From contig JAGXIA010000040.1 in the NCBI GenBank assembly GCA_024635885.1, positions 1 to 8,659 of the forward strand: a stretch of DNA of 8,659 nucleotides, given 5' to 3'. The notes below the pieces were generated by a model. The model was not told the DNA's origin and searched no databases. It saw only the letters and a program-made list of their open reading frames with translations. Positions 6,219 to 8,659 of this stretch are shown piece after piece. The stretch's first letter is position 1. Each line of letters begins with the position of its first letter. The translations under genes were made by a program, and so were the position numbers. This DNA is from Helicobacteraceae bacterium (GTDB taxonomy: Bacteria > Campylobacterota > Campylobacteria > Campylobacterales > Sulfurimonadaceae).

Positions 6219-6995
6219 ATGAATAGGATAGTAATTAAGGTCGGTAGTGCAGTATTAACGCAAAAAAATAAAATTGCAAAAGAAAGAATGTTAAATTTAG
6301 TTCATTTAATAGTAAAGCTTCGAAGAAAATTTGAAGTTGTCTTAGTTACATCGGGAGCAGTTGCGGCTGGTTATTCAGCTTTAAAGCTCGATAAAACAAA
6401 GCAGATAGGCAAAAAGGCTATTGCAGCGGCGGGACAGCCAATACTTATGACTAGTTATAAGAAAAAATTTGATATATTTGACATAGATACAGCTCAAATA
6501 TTACTTACCGAAGATGATTTTGATTCCAGAAAAAGAACTAAAATGTTTCAAGATATAATAGATGCACATTTAGCTAATGACATTTTACCGATTATAAATG
6601 AGAATGATATAACATCAACTCCAGAGCAGCTTTTTGGTGACAATGACCAGCTTTCAGCTAATGTTGCACATGCTGTAAAAGCTGATTTATTAGTAATACT
6701 GAGTGATATTGACGGTTATTACGATAAAAATCCTCAAGAGTTTGAAGATGCAAAAATATATAAAATTATGCATAAACTGCCCGAAGGTGTACTTCAAGAT
6801 GATTCTACCCCAAATAATCCATTTGCAACAGGCGGTATAGTTACCAAGTTAAAAGCGGCAGATTTTATGATGAAACATGGAAGAAAAATGTTTTTAACAA
6901 ATGGTTTTGATTTGAGTGCTGCGGAATCTTTTCTTTTAGATGATAAGCATACACTGGGCACACTTTTTGAAGCAAAAAATGATAAGGAGAAGTAA
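6219..6995 (+). CDS. proB: Glutamate 5-kinase, short form without PUA domain
   Basis: ProB phosphorylates L-glutamate at the gamma-carboxyl with ATP, the first committed step of proline synthesis. The amino-acid-kinase fold is complete: IKVGSAVLT (6-14) with K7, VTSGAVAAG (43-51), AAAGQP (69-74), INENDIT (126-132), FGDNDQLSANVA (139-150) for substrate binding, SDIDGYYDKNP (162-172) and TGGIVTKLKAA (204-214) for the nucleotide. The 258-aa protein ends right after this domain. E. coli ProB (367 aa) has an additional C-terminal PUA domain, which is absent here; the short form is, as I recall, usual in Campylobacterota. GGGAGAAG at 6209-6216 is a strong ribosome binding site for the ATG at 6219. 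The gene is followed by proA after only 2 bp. The palindrome just upstream suggests repression of the pair. Proline feedback inhibition is usual for the family but is not visible in sequence. Confidence 0.95.
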   Translation: MNRIVIKVGSAVLTQKNKIAKERMLNLVHLIVKLRRKFEVVLVTSGAVAAGYSALKLDKTKQIGKKAIAAAGQPILMTSYKKKFDIFDIDTAQILLTEDDFDSRKRTKMFQDIIDAHLANDILPIINENDITSTPEQLFGDNDQLSANVAHAVKADLLVILSDIDGYYDKNPQEFEDAKIYKIMHKLPEGVLQDDSTPNNPFATGGIVTKLKAADFMMKHGRKMFLTNGFDLSAAESFLLDDKHTLGTLFEAKNDKEK

Positions 6996-6997
6996 AG

Positions 6998-8230
6998 ATG
7001 GAAAAGTTTCTACAAGAAGCAAAACAAGCAAGTAGAGTTTTATCTACATTGACCGGAGCAGAGAAAAAAAGAATTTTACAAGAGATGGCATCGTCACTTC
7101 GTGCAAATACAATGGACTTACTAGAAGCAAACGCTTTGGATATGTCTGATGCAGATAAAAGCAATTTATCACCAGCACTCAAAGACAGATTACTGCTTGA
7201 TAAAGAGCGCATAGATGGCATGGCAGTTGCAATTGAAGAGATAGCAGCTCTTAAAGAGCCGGTTGGTCGTGTAATTGATGGTTGGGTTACTGAGGATGAT
7301 TTAAAAATAGAAAAAGTATCTATTCCTATAGGTGTTATCGGTATTATTTATGAATCTCGTCCGAACGTTACATCTGACACAGCAGCATTATGCTTTAAAA
7401 GTTCTAATGTCTGTGTTCTAAAAGGTGGAAAAGAGGCAGAAAATTCAAACAAAGCAATAGCAAAAGTTCTTCAGGCTACTTTGAAAAAAAATAATTTGCC
7501 GACATCTTTAATTTCACTGATTCCGGATTCTTCACGTGAGGGTGTAGCAAAACTAATCAAGATGGACAAGTATGTTGATCTTATTATTCCTCGCGGTGGA
7601 GCAGGGCTTATAAAGTATGTATCTGATAATGCAACTGTAAGTGTAGTCAAACATGATAAAGGGGAGTGTCATACTTATATAGATAAAGATGCAAAACTTG
7701 ATAACGCAATTGCAATCGCTCTCAATGCAAAAGTACAGCGTCCTGGCGTTTGTAACGCTATGGAAACACTTTTAGTAGACACTGCTATAGCCAAAGAGGC
7801 TCTACCTCTTTTAAAGGCTGAGTTTGATAAAGCTCATACAGAATTAAAAGGGTGTTCAAAGACTCAAAGTATAATTGACGTTGCACATGCCAGTGATGAA
7901 GATTATGACACTGAATACTTAGCAAATATTTTAAATATAAAAGTAGTTAATGGAGTGGAAGGTGCTATAGAACATATAGTAAGATTTAGTTCCGGTCATT
8001 CAGAAGCTATTGTAACTGAAAATATTACTACAGCTGAACAGTTTTTAAATGCAATAGATTCAGCCTGTGTTTATGTAAACGCTTCAACCCGCTTTACAGA
8101 TGGCGGATCTTTCGGTTTTGGTGCAGAAGTCGGCATAAGCACAAATAAACTACATGCACGTGGACCTATGGGAATAGAAGGGCTAACTACCTATAAGTAT
8201 AAGATTTATGGAAGTGGACAAATTAGATAA
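6998..8230 (+). CDS. proA: Gamma-glutamyl phosphate reductase (glutamate-5-semialdehyde dehydrogenase)
   Basis: ProA reduces gamma-glutamyl phosphate with NADPH to glutamate-5-semialdehyde, which cyclises to the substrate of ProC. It is thought to work with ProB, passing on an unstable intermediate. Family landmarks are all present: IGVIGIIYESRPNVTSD (111-127) for cofactor binding, LKGGKEAENSN (141-151), IPRGGAGLI (197-205), the catalytic cysteine C252 in VQRPGVCNAMETLLV (246-260), SGHSEAI (332-338), and the C-terminal signature STNKLHARGPMGIEGLTTYK (381-400). At 410 aa it is full length (E. coli 417). Its ribosome binding site AAGGAGA (6983-6989) lies inside the end of proB, so the two genes are co-transcribed and probably translationally coupled. 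The stop is 4 bp from the stop of the converging gene, with no obvious terminator between them. Confidence 0.97.
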   Translation: MEKFLQEAKQASRVLSTLTGAEKKRILQEMASSLRANTMDLLEANALDMSDADKSNLSPALKDRLLLDKERIDGMAVAIEEIAALKEPVGRVIDGWVTEDDLKIEKVSIPIGVIGIIYESRPNVTSDTAALCFKSSNVCVLKGGKEAENSNKAIAKVLQATLKKNNLPTSLISLIPDSSREGVAKLIKMDKYVDLIIPRGGAGLIKYVSDNATVSVVKHDKGECHTYIDKDAKLDNAIAIALNAKVQRPGVCNAMETLLVDTAIAKEALPLLKAEFDKAHTELKGCSKTQSIIDVAHASDEDYDTEYLANILNIKVVNGVEGAIEHIVRFSSGHSEAIVTENITTAEQFLNAIDSACVYVNASTRFTDGGSFGFGAEVGISTNKLHARGPMGIEGLTTYKYKIYGSGQIR

Positions 8231-8234
8231 TTAT

Positions 8235-8659
8235 TTATTTGTACTCTTTAATATCTCTTAAAACTGAATTTAAGTGTCTTTTATACTCATTAAGTATTTC
8301 AAGATAACTTTGTTCTTTTTGCAGAGCTTCTTTTAGATTCTCTGCAACATTTTTGAGATTGTCTGCTCCAATATTGGCTGCGACACCACTTATGTCTAGA
8401 AGTAGTTGGCTGGCCTCTTTAAAGTTATCATTTTTTATCATAGTGTCTAATTCTTTTGCAGAGTTAGCATAACTTGTAACAAATTCATCAAGTATTTCAT
8501 GGTAAAAACTCTCATCACCACCACATATGTCTAAGCCTTTGTCACCATTTAATTCATTTGTCATAACCACTTCTATAAAGTCATCATCAACTTCTTTTTC
8601 TTCTTCTTCATCTTTACCTGTGTAAGCATAAAATATGTCATAAAGAGCATCCATTCTTA
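8235..8659 (-). CDS. C-terminal part of a signalling protein with a degenerate HPt domain (partial, 5' end off window)
   Basis: This is the tail of a phosphorelay-type protein. From the ATG at 8654, 139 residues are readable: an opening MDALYDIFYAYTGK, an acidic linker (DEEEEKEVDDDF, 15-26) and a helical HPt-like domain (about 31-135) with the typical GLDICGGDESFYHEILDEF start (40-58) and SGVAANIGADNL (89-100). In active HPt domains the second motif reads H-x-L-K-G; here it is L86-D-I-S-G90, so the phospho-accepting histidine is absent. The frame stays open upstream (AGA at 8657-8655), no ribosome binding site precedes the ATG, and MDALYDIFYAY resembles the end of a receiver domain after its conserved KP. 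The gene therefore most likely begins beyond the window, as a REC-HPt protein or hybrid kinase. The HPt assignment is good; the full architecture is inferred. Confidence 0.72.
   Translation of the reverse strand, partial: RMDALYDIFYAYTGKDEEEEKEVDDDFIEVVMTNELNGDKGLDICGGDESFYHEILDEFVTSYANSAKELDTMIKNDNFKEASQLLLDISGVAANIGADNLKNVAENLKEALQKEQSYLEILNEYKRHLNSVLRDIKEYK

Noticed and set aside
6865..7221. Minus-strand open frame of 118 codons across the proB-proA junction
   Set aside because: It overlaps two certain genes on the other strand; the composition is serine-rich and no domain is visible.
8652..8654. ATG at 8654 as the true start of the HPt protein
   Set aside because: The five bases available upstream (TAAGA) give no usable ribosome binding site, the frame remains open, and the first residues look like the end of a receiver domain.

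Overview
The window looks like chromosomal DNA of a Campylobacterota (Epsilonproteobacteria) member, probably Sulfurimonas-like. The basis is the AT-rich composition, the long TrmB variant joined to ftsE-ftsX-(degenerate M23), the PUA-less ProB, and promoters with good -10 boxes but poor -35 boxes. This is inference from family knowledge; no database search was possible.

Left block (1-3957, + strand) is a tight operon. The 3' end of an unidentified gene (1-90) is followed 11 bp later by trmB (tRNA m7G46 methyltransferase), then ftsE, ftsX and an EnvC-like coiled-coil/LytM protein. The last four overlap one another by 8, 14 and 4 nt. FtsE/FtsX form the divisome ABC-type transducer. The last protein is exported and has lost every zinc ligand of its LytM domain, so it should act as an activator of cell-wall amidases rather than as an enzyme. 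A small two-helix membrane protein of unknown function follows (4023-4406), probably with its own promoter; its start is placed 12 nt downstream of the longest frame.

Middle block (4407-5967): a perfect 10-bp inverted repeat and a candidate promoter lead into thrC (threonine synthase). A GC-richer hairpin lies just after thrC.

The 251-bp gap between thrC and proB (5968-6218) holds the most interesting item. Its minus strand carries the broken 5' end of a proC (pyrroline-5-carboxylate reductase) gene. The ribosome binding site, start codon and about 60 codons are still readable, but there is a +1 frameshift in the dinucleotide-binding loop, an in-frame TAG, and loss of about 200 downstream codons. 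It is divergent from proB, and the shared 69-bp upstream region contains a perfect 19-bp palindrome made of two TGTATACA octamers. This suggests the locus was once a divergent proC/proBA proline-biosynthesis unit.

Right block (6219-8659): proB and proA are coupled (2-bp gap) and catalyse the first two steps of proline synthesis from glutamate. The opposing minus-strand gene ends 4 bp from proA. It is cut by the window edge and is the C-terminal part of a signalling protein, probably a receiver-domain tail followed by an HPt domain whose phospho-accepting histidine is replaced by leucine. No tRNA, rRNA, CRISPR array or insertion sequence was seen.
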